A DNA stretch of 64,000 nt from Micromonospora echinaurantiaca. GTDB taxonomy: Bacteria > Actinomycetota > Actinomycetes > Mycobacteriales > Micromonosporaceae. The position numbers and the translations under genes were made by a program. The stretch covers positions 7,087,501-7,151,500 of the forward strand of contig NZ_LT607750.1 of the NCBI RefSeq assembly GCF_900090235.1, given 5' to 3'. The notes under the pieces were generated by a model. It had not been told where the DNA came from. It did no database searches and saw only the letters and a program-made list of their open reading frames with translations. This document shows, piece by piece, positions 34,536 to 44,505 of the stretch (positions are counted from its first letter, which is position 1; each line of letters begins with the position of its first letter).

Positions 34536-35780
34536 TCAGCCGCGCAGGTGGCCGTTCCCGGTCACCACGTACTTGGTGGAGGTCAGCTCGGGCAGGCCCA
34601 TCGGGCCCCGGGCGTGCAGCTTCTGGGTGGAGATGCCGATCTCGGCGCCGAAGCCGAACTCGCCCCCGTCGGTGAACCGGGTGGAGGCGTTCACCATCAC
34701 CGCCGCCGCGTCCACCCGGGCCACGAACTCCCGGGCCGCCGTGGTCGAGTCGGTGACGATCGCCTCGGTGTGGCCGGTGCCGTAGCGCCGGATGTGCGCC
34801 ACCGCGGCGTCCAGCGAGTCGACCACGGCCACCGAGATGTCCGCCGAAAGGTACTCGGTGGCGAAGTCCTCGTCGGTGGCCGGCAGCACCGCGGCGGAGT
34901 GCGCGGCCACCCGCTCGTCACCGTGCACCGTCACGCCCGCCTCGGCGAACGCGGCCAGCATCGGCGGCAGGAAGGCGTCGGCGACGGCCGCGTGCACCAG
35001 CAACGACTCGGCGGTGTTGCAGGTGGACAGTCGCTGGGTCTTCGCGTTCAGGGCGATCGCCACGGCGTTGTCCAGGTCGGCGGCGGCGTCCACGTAGACG
35101 TGGCAGTTGCCGACCCCGGTCTCGATCACCGGCACGGTAGACTCCTCGACCACGGTGCGGATCAGCGACGCGCCGCCGCGCGGGATCAGCACGTCGACCA
35201 GGCCGCGGGCGCGCATCAGTTCCTTGACCGAGTCGCGCGAGCCGGCGTCGAGCAGTTGCACCGCGTCGGCCGGCAGGCCGGCCCCGGCGACCGCGTCACG
35301 CAGCACCGTGACCAGCGCCGCGTTGGAGTGCGCCGCCGACGAGGAGCCGCGCAGCAGCGCCGCGTTGCCGGACTTCAGGCAGATGCCGGCCGCGTCCACG
35401 GTGACGTTCGGCCGGGCCTCGTAGATGATCCCGACCACTCCGAACGGCACCCGGATCTGGCGCAGCTCCAGGCCGTTGGGCAGGGTCGAGCCGCGAACCA
35501 CCTCGCCGACCGGGTCGGGCAGCGCGGCCATCTGCCGCAGCGCGTCGGCGATGCCGGCCACCCGGCCCGGGTCCAGGGCCAACCGGTCCAGCACGGCCGC
35601 GGTCAGCCCGGCCGATCGCCCGGCCGCCAGGTCCGCCTCGTTCGCGGCCAGGATCTCCGGCGTACGCGCCACCAGCGCGTCGGCCATCGCGTGCAGCGCC
35701 GCGTCCTTGACCGTACGGGTGGCGACGGCGAGTTGCTCCGCCGCCGTACGGGCCCGCCGGGCCTGCTCGGTCACGCTCAT
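34536..35780 (-). CDS. proA: gamma-glutamyl phosphate reductase
   Basis: Second step of proline synthesis: NADPH-dependent reduction of gamma-glutamyl phosphate to glutamate semialdehyde, cytosolic. 414 residues, standard length. Features: [32 protein letters not shown], the catalytic Cys in [13 protein letters not shown], and the C-terminal [20 protein letters not shown]. Its ATG lies 10 bases after the proB stop, forming a proBA operon. Confidence 0.96.
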   Translation of the reverse strand: MSVTEQARRARTAAEQLAVATRTVKDAALHAMADALVARTPEILAANEADLAAGRSAGLTAAVLDRLALDPGRVAGIADALRQMAALPDPVGEVVRGSTLPNGLELRQIRVPFGVVGIIYEARPNVTVDAAGICLKSGNAALLRGSSSAAHSNAALVTVLRDAVAGAGLPADAVQLLDAGSRDSVKELMRARGLVDVLIPRGGASLIRTVVEESTVPVIETGVGNCHVYVDAAADLDNAVAIALNAKTQRLSTCNTAESLLVHAAVADAFLPPMLAAFAEAGVTVHGDERVAAHSAAVLPATDEDFATEYLSADISVAVVDSLDAAVAHIRRYGTGHTEAIVTDSTTAAREFVARVDAAAVMVNASTRFTDGGEFGFGAEIGISTQKLHARGPMGLPELTSTKYVVTGNGHLRG

Positions 35781-35790
35781 CGGACACTCC

Positions 35791-36900
35791 TCACAGCAGC
35801 ACCAGGTCGTCGCGGTGGACGACCTCCCGTTCGTACGCCGGGCCGAGCGCCGCGGCGAGTTCCCCGGTCGACCGGCCGAGCAGGCCGGGCAGTTCGACCG
35901 CGTCGTAGTTGACCAGCCCCCGGGCCACCGGCGCGCCCTCGGCGTCCACCAGGTCCACCGGGTCGCCGGCGGTGAACGCCCCGTCGACAGCGGTGATCCC
36001 GGCGGGCAGCAACGATTTGCGCCGGTCGACCACCGCCGCCACCGCGCCCGGGTCCAGGTGCAGCCGGCCGCGCGGCGAGGTGGCGTGGGCGAGCCAGAAG
36101 AGCCGGGCGGCGGGCCGCCGCCGGCTGGGGTGGAACAGCGTGCCGACCGGCTCGCCGGCCAGCGCCTCGGCGGCCCGGTCGGCCGCGGTGAGCACCACCG
36201 GGATGCCGAAGCCGGTGGCGATCCGGGCCGCCTCGACCTTGGTCACCATGCCGCCGGTGCCGACCCCGGCCCGGCCCGCCCCGCCGATGTCCACGCCGGC
36301 CAGGTCCCGCTCGTCGTGCACCTCGCTGATCCGGGCGGCGCCCGGCCGGGTCGGGTCGCCGGTCCAGAGCGCGTCCACGTCCGACAGCAGCACCAGCAGG
36401 TCGGCCTGCACCAGCGCGGCGACCAGGGCGGCCAGCCGGTCGTTGTCGCCGAACCGGATCTCCTCGGTGGCCACCGTGTCGTTCTCGTTGACGATCGGCA
36501 CCGCCCGCAGGTCGAGCAGCTTGCGCAGGGTCCGGTACGCGTTGCGGTAGTGCGCCCGCCGGGTCACGTCGTCGACGGTGAGCAGCACCTGCCCGACGGT
36601 GAGCCGGTGCCGGGCGAAGCTGGCCGCGTACCGCCCGATCAGCAGGCCCTGCCCGACGCTGGCGGCGGCCTGCTGGGTGGCCAGGTCGCGCGGGCGCCGG
36701 GCCAGCCCGAGCGGAGCCAGGCCGGCGGCGATCGCGCCGGAGGAGACCAGCACCACCTCGCGGCCGTCGGCGGCCCGGGCGCCGAGGGCGTCGACCAGCG
36801 CGTCGACCCGCCCGTCGTCCAGCCCGCCGGCGGCGGTGGTCAACGAGGAGGATCCGATCTTGACGACCACCCGCCGGGCGGCCGTGACTACGTCGCGCAC
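35791..36900 (-). CDS. proB: glutamate 5-kinase
   Basis: First step of proline synthesis: ATP-dependent phosphorylation of glutamate; normally feedback-inhibited by proline. 369 residues: [11 protein letters not shown] at the start of the amino acid kinase domain, [31 protein letters not shown], and a C-terminal PUA domain from about 280. GTG 36900 is chosen because known orthologues start with the [11 protein letters not shown] sequence; an ATG 16 codons upstream is less likely. Divergent from the alkyltransferase-like gene. Confidence 0.95.
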   Translation of the reverse strand: MRDVVTAARRVVVKIGSSSLTTAAGGLDDGRVDALVDALGARAADGREVVLVSSGAIAAGLAPLGLARRPRDLATQQAAASVGQGLLIGRYAASFARHRLTVGQVLLTVDDVTRRAHYRNAYRTLRKLLDLRAVPIVNENDTVATEEIRFGDNDRLAALVAALVQADLLVLLSDVDALWTGDPTRPGAARISEVHDERDLAGVDIGGAGRAGVGTGGMVTKVEAARIATGFGIPVVLTAADRAAEALAGEPVGTLFHPSRRRPAARLFWLAHATSPRGRLHLDPGAVAAVVDRRKSLLPAGITAVDGAFTAGDPVDLVDAEGAPVARGLVNYDAVELPGLLGRSTGELAAALGPAYEREVVHRDDLVLL

Positions 36901-36961
36901 CCGCCCATTCTGCGTGGTCGAGCCGGCCGGGCCTCGCGCCGTTCCCATATCCTGGCCGGTC

Positions 36962-37276
36962 GTGAGCCCTGATGAATATGTCGAGGCGGTGCTCGAACTG
37001 GTCGAGCGGATCCCGGCGGGCCGGGTGATGTCGTACGGGGCGGTCGCCGACGCGCTGGCCGAGCGCTCCGGGCGGGCGTCGGCCCGGCTGGTCGGCTCGA
37101 TCATGGCGCGGCACGGTGGCGGGGTGCCCTGGCACCGGGTGGTGAACTCGGCCGGCCGGTTGCCGCCCGGTCACGAGCGGGAGGCGCGGGCCCGGCTGCG
37201 TGCTGAGGGCACGCCGTTGCGTGGCGTCGGGGTGGACATGGCGGCGGCCAGCTGGTCGCCGGAAGAGGGGATGTGA
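36962..37276 (+). CDS. alkyltransferase-like protein (ATL)
   Basis: 104 residues, the small MGMT fold. The active-site PCHRVV is PWHRVV here: Trp57 replaces the alkyl-accepting Cys. ATLs bind O6-alkylguanine in DNA, flip the base and hand the lesion to nucleotide excision repair rather than repairing it directly. GTG 36962 is the start. Divergent from proB, 61 bases apart. Similar to Rv3204 in M. tuberculosis. Confidence 0.87.
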   Translation: MSPDEYVEAVLELVERIPAGRVMSYGAVADALAERSGRASARLVGSIMARHGGGVPWHRVVNSAGRLPPGHEREARARLRAEGTPLRGVGVDMAAASWSPEEGM

Positions 37277-37308
37277 CCCGGGCCATAACGTGAGTAACAT
37301 TCGGCGCC

Positions 37309-38715
37309 ATGGACGCGCCGCCGGCTGGAACCGGTCCGGTCCCGGGCGGGCTACCGCGTCGGGTGCACGCCGGCTACGCGCTGGGCTCCCTGGCCACCGG
37401 GGCGTTCGGCACCGTGCCGGGGCTGTTGCTGCTGCCGTACCTCACCGACACTCTGGGCGTCGCCGCCGGGGTGGCCGCCCTGCTGGTGCTCGGGCCGAAG
37501 GCGTGGGACGTGCTGGTCAACCCGGTGGCCGGGCGGATCTCCGACCGCACCCGGTCGCGCTGGGGCGCCCGCCGTCCGTACCTGCTGGTCGCCGGGGTGG
37601 CCATGGCGCTGCTCTTCGCGGCCATCTTCGCCGGACCGGTGGACGCCGGCCCGGCCGCCGGGGCGTACGTGGCGATCGCCTTCCTGGCCACCGCCACCGC
37701 GTTCGCCTTCTTCCAGGTGCCCTACGTGGCGATGCCGGCCGAGCTGACCGGCGACTACGCGGAACGTACCCGGCTGATGACCTGGCGGATCGCGCTGCTG
37801 GCGGTCGCCATCCTGGTGTCCGGGGCGGTCGCCCCGCTGATCGTGTCGGCCACCGGCGGCGGCGTCGCCGGGCACCGCTGGATGGGGCTCTTCGTCGCGG
37901 CGCTGATCGTGCTCGGCGCGGTGGGCGCCTTCCTCGGTACCCGGGGCGCGCCGACCGGCACGGTGGCCGAGAGCGAGCCGACGCTGCGCGCGCAGCTCGC
38001 GGTGGCCGCCCGCAACCGGCCGTTCCGGGCGCTGCTGCTCTGTTTCGTGGTGCAGTCCGCCGGGGTGGCCACCATCCTGGCCGGGGTCAACTACTTCGCC
38101 GGGCAGATCCTGCGCGATCCCGACGGCGGGCCGACCCTCCTCTTCGTCTGCTTCGTCGGGCCGGCGCTGCTGGTGATGCCGCTCTGGACCCGGGTCGGGG
38201 CCCGGGTGGGCAAGCTGGCCGCCCTGGTCGCCGCGTCGCTGATCCTCGCGGTGGGCGCGCTCGCGCTGGTGGCCGCCCCGGTGCTGCCGGCGGTGGCGGT
38301 CTACCTGGTGGTCGCGCTGATCGGCTGCGGGTACGCCGGTCAGCAGGTCTTCGCGCTGGCCATGCTCCCGGACTGCATCGCCTGGGACGAGGCGCGCACC
38401 GGCCGGCGGCAGGCCGGCGTGTTCACCGGGCTCTGGACGGCCGGGGAGACCTTCGGGCTGGCCCTCGGCCCGGGTATCTACGGGCTGGTGCTCCAGGCCT
38501 CCGGCTACGTGTCGTCCGACACCGGCACGGCGGCCGCCCAGTCCGACACCGCCCGCCTCGGGGTGCTGCTCGGCTTCACCGTCCTGCCCGCCCTGCTGGT
38601 GGCCGTGGCCCTGCTCACCCTCCGTCCCTACGACCTGACCCCCGCCCGGCTCGCCGAGGCCGGCACCGTCCGCCGCGGCCACGACGTGGTGGCGGTCGGG
38701 GATGACAGCCGCTGA
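37309..38715 (+). CDS. GPH-family (glycoside/pentoside/hexuronide) cation symporter
   Basis: 468 residues, about twelve membrane segments, MFS_2/GPH type. Diagnostic loop NPVAGRISDRTRSRWGARRP (about 65-84), and FFQVPYVAMPAELTGDYAER. These secondary transporters take up sugars or glycosides with Na+ or H+. It begins 32 bases after the ATL gene. Solute unknown. Confidence 0.85.
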   Translation: MDAPPAGTGPVPGGLPRRVHAGYALGSLATGAFGTVPGLLLLPYLTDTLGVAAGVAALLVLGPKAWDVLVNPVAGRISDRTRSRWGARRPYLLVAGVAMALLFAAIFAGPVDAGPAAGAYVAIAFLATATAFAFFQVPYVAMPAELTGDYAERTRLMTWRIALLAVAILVSGAVAPLIVSATGGGVAGHRWMGLFVAALIVLGAVGAFLGTRGAPTGTVAESEPTLRAQLAVAARNRPFRALLLCFVVQSAGVATILAGVNYFAGQILRDPDGGPTLLFVCFVGPALLVMPLWTRVGARVGKLAALVAASLILAVGALALVAAPVLPAVAVYLVVALIGCGYAGQQVFALAMLPDCIAWDEARTGRRQAGVFTGLWTAGETFGLALGPGIYGLVLQASGYVSSDTGTAAAQSDTARLGVLLGFTVLPALLVAVALLTLRPYDLTPARLAEAGTVRRGHDVVAVGDDSR

Positions 38716-38742
38716 GCCGCACGGAAGGGCAGCACGACTTCG

Positions 38743-40302
38743 ATGATCGACGAGGAACGGGACGAGCGGGCGCCGCTGGGGCCGGGGGTGCCGGCGGAGA
38801 CGGTGCTGGCCGAGCTGCGCCGGCTGCGCAAGCTGGACCGGCCGACGCACGGGGGGCGGCTCTTCGCCTACGTCTACGACCCGGCGGTGCCGGGGCTGGA
38901 CGAGCTGGCGGTCGCCGCGTACGCGGAGAGCGCGCACGTCAACGGGCTTGACCCGACCGCCTTCCCGTCCCTGCTGGCGATGGAGAACGCGCTGGTCGGC
39001 GCGGCCGCCCGACTGCTCGGCGGCGGCCCCGGCAGCACCGCACCGGACGTCGTCGGCAGCGTCACCAGCGGCGGCACCGAGTCGCTGATCCTGGCCGTCA
39101 AGGCGGCCCGGGACGCCCACCCGGAGATCGCCGCGCCGCGGATCGTGGTGCCGGCCAGCGCGCACGCCGCGTTCGCCAAGGCGGCGCACTACCTGCGGGT
39201 GGCGCTCGATCCGGTGCCGGTGTCGGCGGAGACGCTCCGCCCGGCGGTCGCCGACGTCGCCGCCGCGATCGGTCCGGAGACGGTGCTGGTGGTCTGCTCC
39301 GCCCCCTCGTACGCGCACGGCGTGGTCGACCCGGTTGCGGAGATCGCGGCGGTCGCCGCCGCGGCCGGGGTGCGCTGCCACGTGGACGCCTGCTTCGGCG
39401 GCTGGACGCTGCCCTGGCTGCGCCGGCTCGGCGCGCCGGTGCCGCCGTTCGACTTCGCCGTGCCCGGGGTCACCTCGATCTCGGTCGACCTGCACAAGTA
39501 CGCGTACGCCCCGAAGGGGGTGTCGGTGCTGCTGCACCGGGACGCGGCGCTGCGCGCTCCGCAGTACTTCGCGTTCGCCGACTGGCCCGGCTACACGATG
39601 ATCAACCCGGTGATCGCCTCCACCCGCTCGGGTGGGCCGATCGCCGCCGCGTACGCCACCCTGCGGCACCTGGGCGACGACGGCTACCTGCGGCTGGCGG
39701 CGCTGACCCGGGACGCGGTGGCCGGTCTGGCGGACGCGGTGCGCGGCGTCGACGGGCTGCGGCTGATGGCCGAGCCGGAGTCGACGGTGGTCTGCTTCAC
39801 CAGCACCGATCCGGAACTGGACCTGTTCGTGCTGGTCGACGAGCTGGCCGCGCGCGGCTGGCACACCCAGCCCCAGCTCTCGTACGCCGACCTGCCGGCC
39901 AGCGTGCACCTGACGGTGACCGCGTCGGTGGCCCCCCGGGTGGCCGAGTTCGGCCCGGACCTGCTCGCCGCGGTGGCCGCCGCCCGGGCCGCCGGGCCGG
40001 TGCGGCTCCCGGACGAGCTGCGGGCCCTGGCCAGCACGCTGACCCCGGAGGCGCTCACCCCCGACCTGGTCGCCGGCCTGGCCGCCGGGCTGGGTCTCGG
40101 CGCCGGCGGCGCCGCCGGCGACGGCGCCGGGGCGGGCGCGGCCGGTGACGGCGCCGGGGCGGGCGGCGCGGCCACCTCCGGAGCCGGGCCGCTGCCGGAG
40201 CGGATGGCCCTGGTCAACGCGCTGCTCGACGCCGCGCCGCCGGCGCTGCGGGAGCGGCTGCTGGTGGAGTTCGTCGGCCTCCTGCAACGCCCGACCTGGT
40301 GA
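38743..40302 (+). CDS. PLP-dependent decarboxylase/lyase (group II, DDC/sphingosine-phosphate-lyase-like)
   Basis: 519 residues. Pyridoxal-binding lysine in VDLHKYAYAPKG (Lys252), an aspartate in CHVDACFGGW (cofactor ring nitrogen), SGGTESLILAVKAARD near the phosphate site. The fold is that of glutamate decarboxylase and sphingosine-1-phosphate lyase. Residues about 450-483 are a Gly/Ala-rich low-complexity insert made of two near-identical DNA copies. It starts 27 bases after the symporter gene, so co-transcription is likely. Substrate not determined. Confidence 0.85.
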   Translation: MIDEERDERAPLGPGVPAETVLAELRRLRKLDRPTHGGRLFAYVYDPAVPGLDELAVAAYAESAHVNGLDPTAFPSLLAMENALVGAAARLLGGGPGSTAPDVVGSVTSGGTESLILAVKAARDAHPEIAAPRIVVPASAHAAFAKAAHYLRVALDPVPVSAETLRPAVADVAAAIGPETVLVVCSAPSYAHGVVDPVAEIAAVAAAAGVRCHVDACFGGWTLPWLRRLGAPVPPFDFAVPGVTSISVDLHKYAYAPKGVSVLLHRDAALRAPQYFAFADWPGYTMINPVIASTRSGGPIAAAYATLRHLGDDGYLRLAALTRDAVAGLADAVRGVDGLRLMAEPESTVVCFTSTDPELDLFVLVDELAARGWHTQPQLSYADLPASVHLTVTASVAPRVAEFGPDLLAAVAAARAAGPVRLPDELRALASTLTPEALTPDLVAGLAAGLGLGAGGAAGDGAGAGAAGDGAGAGGAATSGAGPLPERMALVNALLDAAPPALRERLLVEFVGLLQRPTW

Positions 40303-40306
40303 CGGC

Positions 40307-40335
40307 CCGGTGCGGCGGGTCATCCGCCGCACCGG
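40307..40335. terminator. bidirectional hairpin terminator
   Basis: Perfect 12-base arms (40307-40318, 40324-40335), 5-base loop, between convergent genes. Confidence 0.85.
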
Positions 40336-40344
40336 ACCCCGGGC

Positions 40345-41547
40345 TCACCGGTAGTCGATCTTCACCCGGTTGTCGCCCTCGTAGACCTCCTCCACGAAGT
40401 CGAACCGGCTGTCCATCGGCCGGGCGTCCACGTCGGCCGTGCCCTGGCCGACGGTGGCTCCGGCCGCCGCCCGGAAGCCCAGCGTGAGCCGGACCTCCGC
40501 GCCCGCGTCGAGCCGGTTCAGGTCGCAGGTCACCGGCTCCCGGGTGGTCTCCGGTTCGTTGCGGCAGGGCGCCCACCCGTCGCCGTCCGGGCGCAGCGCC
40601 GCCGGCAGGCCGAGCCGGAGTGCCACGTACGTGGCCGGACCGCTGCCCCCGTTGCGGATCCGCACGGTCACCGTGCCCACCCGGGAGCCGTCCGGCAGGG
40701 TGTCGAGCACCAGGTCGGTGGCGGTGACGACCAGGTTCATCGCGTGCGGGTTCGGCCCGAACGACGTCGGCCCCTCGACCTGCGTGAACCGCCCGTCGGC
40801 CCAGCGGTAGCCGCGCCACTGGCGCTGCGACCACTCGCCGGGCCAGCCGCCGCCCGGGGCGATGTCGGCCACCTGCACCCGGACCACGCCGTCGGGCCGG
40901 ACCGTCACGTCGGTGAGCCACTGCGGCATCTCCAGCGCGGTGGCCACCACCCGGCCCAGGGTGACCACCTTGCCGGCGGCGTCGCGGTCGAACACCACGA
41001 CCTGTTCCGGCCCGCCGGTGCCGAGCAGGCAGTGCACCAGCGCGACCGTCTCGGTGGCGCCGTCGCCGTCGACGTCGCCGTACGCCAGCCGTTGCAGCAC
41101 GTTGGTCTGGTCGCGGTTCGCCGTGCCGACCAGCCGGGTGTCGGTGACCGGGCAGCTCGGTCCGGGTCGCCAGGCCGGCAGCGACACCGGCGTGGCGAGC
41201 AGTTGCGCGCGGCTGATCCGGCCGTCCGGCACCGCCGCTGCCGGGCTGGCGCTGGTCGGCGCCGCCGACGGGCTCACCGAGCCGCTCACCGACGGGGAGG
41301 GGGACGGGGTGCCGGTCGGGTCGACCGGTCCGGGGCGGGGTGCCGGGTCGGTCAGCGCCGCGTACCCGAAGATCGGGCCGGTGCCCAGCGCCAGGATCGC
41401 CGCGACGGCGGTGCCCAGCGTCCGGCGCCGGCGCTGCCGCACGGTCCGGCGGACCGCCGCCGGCCCCGGCGGCTCGACCTCGGCCAGCACCTCGGTGCGG
41501 TACCGGGCGAAACGCTCGGCGAGGGCGACTGCGTCGTGCTCAGACAT
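40345..41547 (-). CDS. membrane-anchored partner of the SigE-family sigma factor
   Basis: 400 residues. A short cytoplasmic N-terminus (about 1-42, Arg-rich at its end), one membrane helix (about 44-62), a Ser/Pro/Thr-rich stalk and an extracytoplasmic domain from about 107. The latter has YGDVDGDGATETVALV, a calcium-binding DxDGDG-like loop, and a C-terminal CARDB-like beta domain (VRIRNGGSGPATYVALRL). Its ATG overlaps the sigma factor stop by 8 bases. The position and topology fit an anti-sigma or sensor protein, but no ZAS zinc motif is seen. Confidence 0.72.
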   Translation of the reverse strand: MSEHDAVALAERFARYRTEVLAEVEPPGPAAVRRTVRQRRRRTLGTAVAAILALGTGPIFGYAALTDPAPRPGPVDPTGTPSPSPSVSGSVSPSAAPTSASPAAAVPDGRISRAQLLATPVSLPAWRPGPSCPVTDTRLVGTANRDQTNVLQRLAYGDVDGDGATETVALVHCLLGTGGPEQVVVFDRDAAGKVVTLGRVVATALEMPQWLTDVTVRPDGVVRVQVADIAPGGGWPGEWSQRQWRGYRWADGRFTQVEGPTSFGPNPHAMNLVVTATDLVLDTLPDGSRVGTVTVRIRNGGSGPATYVALRLGLPAALRPDGDGWAPCRNEPETTREPVTCDLNRLDAGAEVRLTLGFRAAAGATVGQGTADVDARPMDSRFDFVEEVYEGDNRVKIDYR

Positions 41548-42097
41548 CCGGTGCCTCCTCGGTGTCCCGCAGGGACGCGGCGAGCGCGGCCCGCCCCCGG
41601 TGCAGCCAGGACTTGACGGTTCCCTCCGCGACGCGTTCCTGCGCGGCGATCTCGGCGACGCTCAGGTCGGCGAGGTAGTGCAGCACCACTGCCCGGCGCT
41701 GTCGGGGCGGCAGCAGGGCCAGCGCGGCGTCCAGCGCCACCCGGTCCGGGTTCGGCCCGGCCACGTGCACCTCGCGCTGCCGGTGCAGGAACGCCTGCGC
41801 GGTACGCAGCCGCCGCCAGCGGCTGTGCGCGAGGTTCCAGGCGACCCGCCGGATCCAGGCCAGCGGGTCGTCGTAGCCGGCCAGCCGGTCCCACCGGGCG
41901 AAGGCCCGGCAGAACGCCTCCTGCACCAGGTCCTGGGCCTGGCCCGGATCCCCGGTGTACGCCCGCAGCTGCACCACCAGGCCGCGGAAGTGCGCGTGGT
42001 AGAAGTCGTCGAAGTGCAGCGGTGCTCCGTCGGGCGTCGCCCGGGGCAGGGGGTCGGGTGGTGCCCCGCCGACCCGCGCGTCTTCTGTCACAGTCAC
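41540..42097 (-). CDS. SigE-family ECF sigma factor (ECF39/SigE group of Micromonosporaceae)
   Basis: 185 residues. Sigma-2: FDDFYHAHFRGLVVQLRAYT and AQDLVQEAFCRAFARWDRL; sigma-4: LPPRQRRAVVLHYLADLSVAE with HTH AAQERVAEGTVKSWLHRGR. GTG 42097 is chosen since GGGGGAGG lies 4 bases upstream. The following gene overlaps its stop, so the two are translated together. Subgroup number is a guess; the SigE-like type is clear. Confidence 0.88.
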   Translation of the reverse strand: MTVTEDARVGGAPPDPLPRATPDGAPLHFDDFYHAHFRGLVVQLRAYTGDPGQAQDLVQEAFCRAFARWDRLAGYDDPLAWIRRVAWNLAHSRWRRLRTAQAFLHRQREVHVAGPNPDRVALDAALALLPPRQRRAVVLHYLADLSVAEIAAQERVAEGTVKSWLHRGRAALAASLRDTEEAPDV

Positions 42098-42382
42098 TCG
42101 TCCTCCCCCGTGGCAGTCCGGAGCGGTGAGCCCCGACACCGGTCACACCGGTCGATGGGCGCGAAGGTTGCAGTGGATTCACCCGCCGTACTGTCGGCTC
42201 GCCGTCTGTCCGGTCCGGACGACCCGGCGTGCCGCGGCCCATGGTCCCGGCAACCCACGCCGCCGGCCGGGACGACCCGTCCTGGCGTGTCGGCACGTCG
42301 CCAGACGCAGGGGTTCGGCGGTCGGGTTGCCGCCGCGGTGCTGTGGTTGACTGTCCGGTGAAGGACAGGAAGGGGGGCGGTC

Positions 42383-42961
42383 GTGCAGCTGCCGGGGGTG
42401 CTCGGCGAGCCGATCCGGTTCGTGCTGAACTGGGGCCGCCGCTACTCGCTCTGGGTCTTCAACTTCGGCCTGGCCTGCTGCGCCATCGAGTTCATCGCGA
42501 GCAGCATGGGCCGGCACGACTTCATGCGGCTCGGCGTCATCCCGTTCGCCCACGGCCCGCGGCAGGCCGACCTGATGGTGGTCTCCGGCACGGTGACCGA
42601 CAAGATGGCCCCGGCGATCAAGCGGCTCTACGACCAGATGCCCGAGCCGAAGTACGTCATCTCGTTCGGCGCCTGCTCCAACTGCGGCGGCCCGTACTGG
42701 GACTCCTACTCGGTGACCAAGGGCGTCGACCAGCTCATCCCGGTGGACGTCTACGTGCCCGGCTGCCCGCCCCGGCCGGAGGCGCTGCTGCACGGCATCC
42801 TGCGGCTGCAGGAGAAGATCGCCGCCGAACAGTCCGGCCTCGGCGGGGTGCCCCGGCCGGACGTGCTCGCCTCGCCGGTGGACGCCCCGCCCCGGGACGG
42901 GGCGGCGCCGCGCCCCGTCGAGTCGCTCACCGCGCCCCCGGTCCGCCGACCGACGTCCTGA
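42383..42961 (+). CDS. nuoB: NADH-quinone oxidoreductase subunit B-like
   Basis: Carries the N2 [4Fe-4S] cluster next to the quinone site of complex I. 192 residues; all four ligands are present: Cys-Cys in LACCAIEF, one in GACSNCGG and one in [12 protein letters not shown] 42383 has AGGAAGGGG upstream. A Pro/Arg-rich tail follows about residue 155. It belongs to the reduced nuo cluster; the next nuo gene (nuoC) is separated by two unrelated genes. Confidence 0.9.
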   Translation: MQLPGVLGEPIRFVLNWGRRYSLWVFNFGLACCAIEFIASSMGRHDFMRLGVIPFAHGPRQADLMVVSGTVTDKMAPAIKRLYDQMPEPKYVISFGACSNCGGPYWDSYSVTKGVDQLIPVDVYVPGCPPRPEALLHGILRLQEKIAAEQSGLGGVPRPDVLASPVDAPPRDGAAPRPVESLTAPPVRRPTS

Positions 42962-43080
42962 GCCGCCGCCGGAGTCCTGAGCCCCTCCGCCCACCGGCGT
43001 CCTGAGCTGCCGGACCAGTCCGCCGTCGCGGTCCGCTCGGCCGAGCGCCGCGCTGGCGGCCGGGAGCTAGCCTGCGCACC

Positions 43081-44397
43081 ATGAGCGACTCCGCCCAACG
43101 GCGTTCCGCCCACATCGTCGACGTGCTCACCGAGGAGTTCGGCGCCTCGATGGCGCTCGACCCGGGCGCGTTCCGGCGCAAGTTCCGCAAGATGGCGGCC
43201 TCGCCGTTCGCCTTCTACCGGGGCAGCGCCTCGCTCTTCTACGCCGACCAGCTCGGCGACTTCGCCGACGACCGGTTCCTGGACGGGCGGACCAGCCGGG
43301 TGTGGATCCACGGCGACCTGCACGCGGAGAACTTCGGCACCTACATGAACGCCTCCGGCCAGCTGGTGTTCAACGTCAACGACTTCGACGAGGCGTACGT
43401 CGGGCCGTTCACCTGGGACCTGCGCCGGCTCGCGGCCAGCGTGGCCCTGCTCGGCTACGGCAAGGCGCTCTCCGACCGGTCCATCGGCGACCTGGTGGCC
43501 GGCTTCGCCCGGTCGTACCTGACCGAGCTGCGGGCCATCGCGGCCGGTGGGGACGACGCGATCGGCTCGATCACCCTGGACACCGCGGACGGGGTGCTGC
43601 GCCGGGTGCTCCAGCAGGCCCGGCTGAACACCCGGGTCGACCTGCTCGCCACCCAGACCACCATCGACAACTACGAGCGCCGGTTCTCCCTCGGCGACGG
43701 GGTCTTCGCGGTGGACCGGCAGACCCGGGACCGGGTCACCGCCGCCTTCGAGCAGTACCTGGGCACCCTGCCGCCGTCCTCGGCACGGCTGCGCCCGGTC
43801 GCGACCCGGATCAAGGACGTGGTGCTGCGCAAGGGCGTGGGCATCGGCTCGGCCGGGCTGCCGTCGTACAACCTGCTGCTGGAGGGGCACACCCAGGCGC
43901 TGGAGAACGACGTCGTCATCTACATGAAGCAGGCGCAGGTGCCGGCGGTCGCCCGGCACATCCGGGACGAGTCGGTCGCCGGCTACTTCCAGCACCAGGG
44001 GCACCGCACCGCCGAGTCGCAGCGCGCCCTCCAGGCGCACGCGGACCCCTGGCTGGGCTTCACCGAGCTGGACGGGGTCGGGCAGCTGGTCGCCGAGGTC
44101 TCCCCGTACGCGGCCGATCTGGACTGGTCCGACGTCAACGAGCCGGAGGAACTGGCCGGGGTGCTGACCGACCTGGGCCGGGCGGTGGCCCGGATGCACT
44201 CGGTGGCCGACGACGAGTCCAGCCACGACCTGGTCGACTACTCCACGGAGGAGGCGATCGTCGCGGTGGTGGGCGTCGACGAGGACGGCTTCGTCACCCA
44301 CCTGGTGGATTTCGCGCACACGTACGGCGTCCGGACCCGGCAGGACCACCAGCTCTTCGTGGACCTGTTCCGCAACGGTCGGCTGCCCGGCATCTGA
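43081..44397 (+). CDS. DUF2252 family protein
   Basis: 438 residues. DUF2252 proteins have a protein-kinase/phosphotransferase-like fold: FRKMAASPFAFYRGSA near the start, WIHGDLHAENFGTY (catalytic-loop-like HGDxHxxN) and NDFDEAYVGPFTWDLRRL. The function is not established. It is inserted between nuoB and nuoC. Confidence 0.85.
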   Translation: MSDSAQRRSAHIVDVLTEEFGASMALDPGAFRRKFRKMAASPFAFYRGSASLFYADQLGDFADDRFLDGRTSRVWIHGDLHAENFGTYMNASGQLVFNVNDFDEAYVGPFTWDLRRLAASVALLGYGKALSDRSIGDLVAGFARSYLTELRAIAAGGDDAIGSITLDTADGVLRRVLQQARLNTRVDLLATQTTIDNYERRFSLGDGVFAVDRQTRDRVTAAFEQYLGTLPPSSARLRPVATRIKDVVLRKGVGIGSAGLPSYNLLLEGHTQALENDVVIYMKQAQVPAVARHIRDESVAGYFQHQGHRTAESQRALQAHADPWLGFTELDGVGQLVAEVSPYAADLDWSDVNEPEELAGVLTDLGRAVARMHSVADDESSHDLVDYSTEEAIVAVVGVDEDGFVTHLVDFAHTYGVRTRQDHQLFVDLFRNGRLPGI

Positions 44398-44431
44398 CCG
44401 GGCGCCGCACCGGTCCGAGCCCGCCCGGCCC

Positions 44432-44503
44432 GCTCGGACCGTCCGGCCCGCTTGGACCGCTTGGACCGCTAGGACCGCTAGGACCGCTCGGACCGTCCGG
44501 CCC
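44432..44503. repeat. 9-bp tandem repeat, eight units
   Basis: Units GCTCGGACC, GTCCGGCCC, GCTTGGACC twice, GCTAGGACC twice, GCTCGGACC, GTCCGGCCC. The order is mirror-like, with paired variants in the middle. It fills the space between convergent DUF2252 and dehydrogenase genes. Confidence 0.85.
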
Positions 44504-44505
44504 GG

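Noticed and set aside
37351..40332. 993-codon minus-strand frame opposite the symporter and PLP enzyme
   Set aside because: Antisense shadow; the plus-strand genes carry clear motifs.
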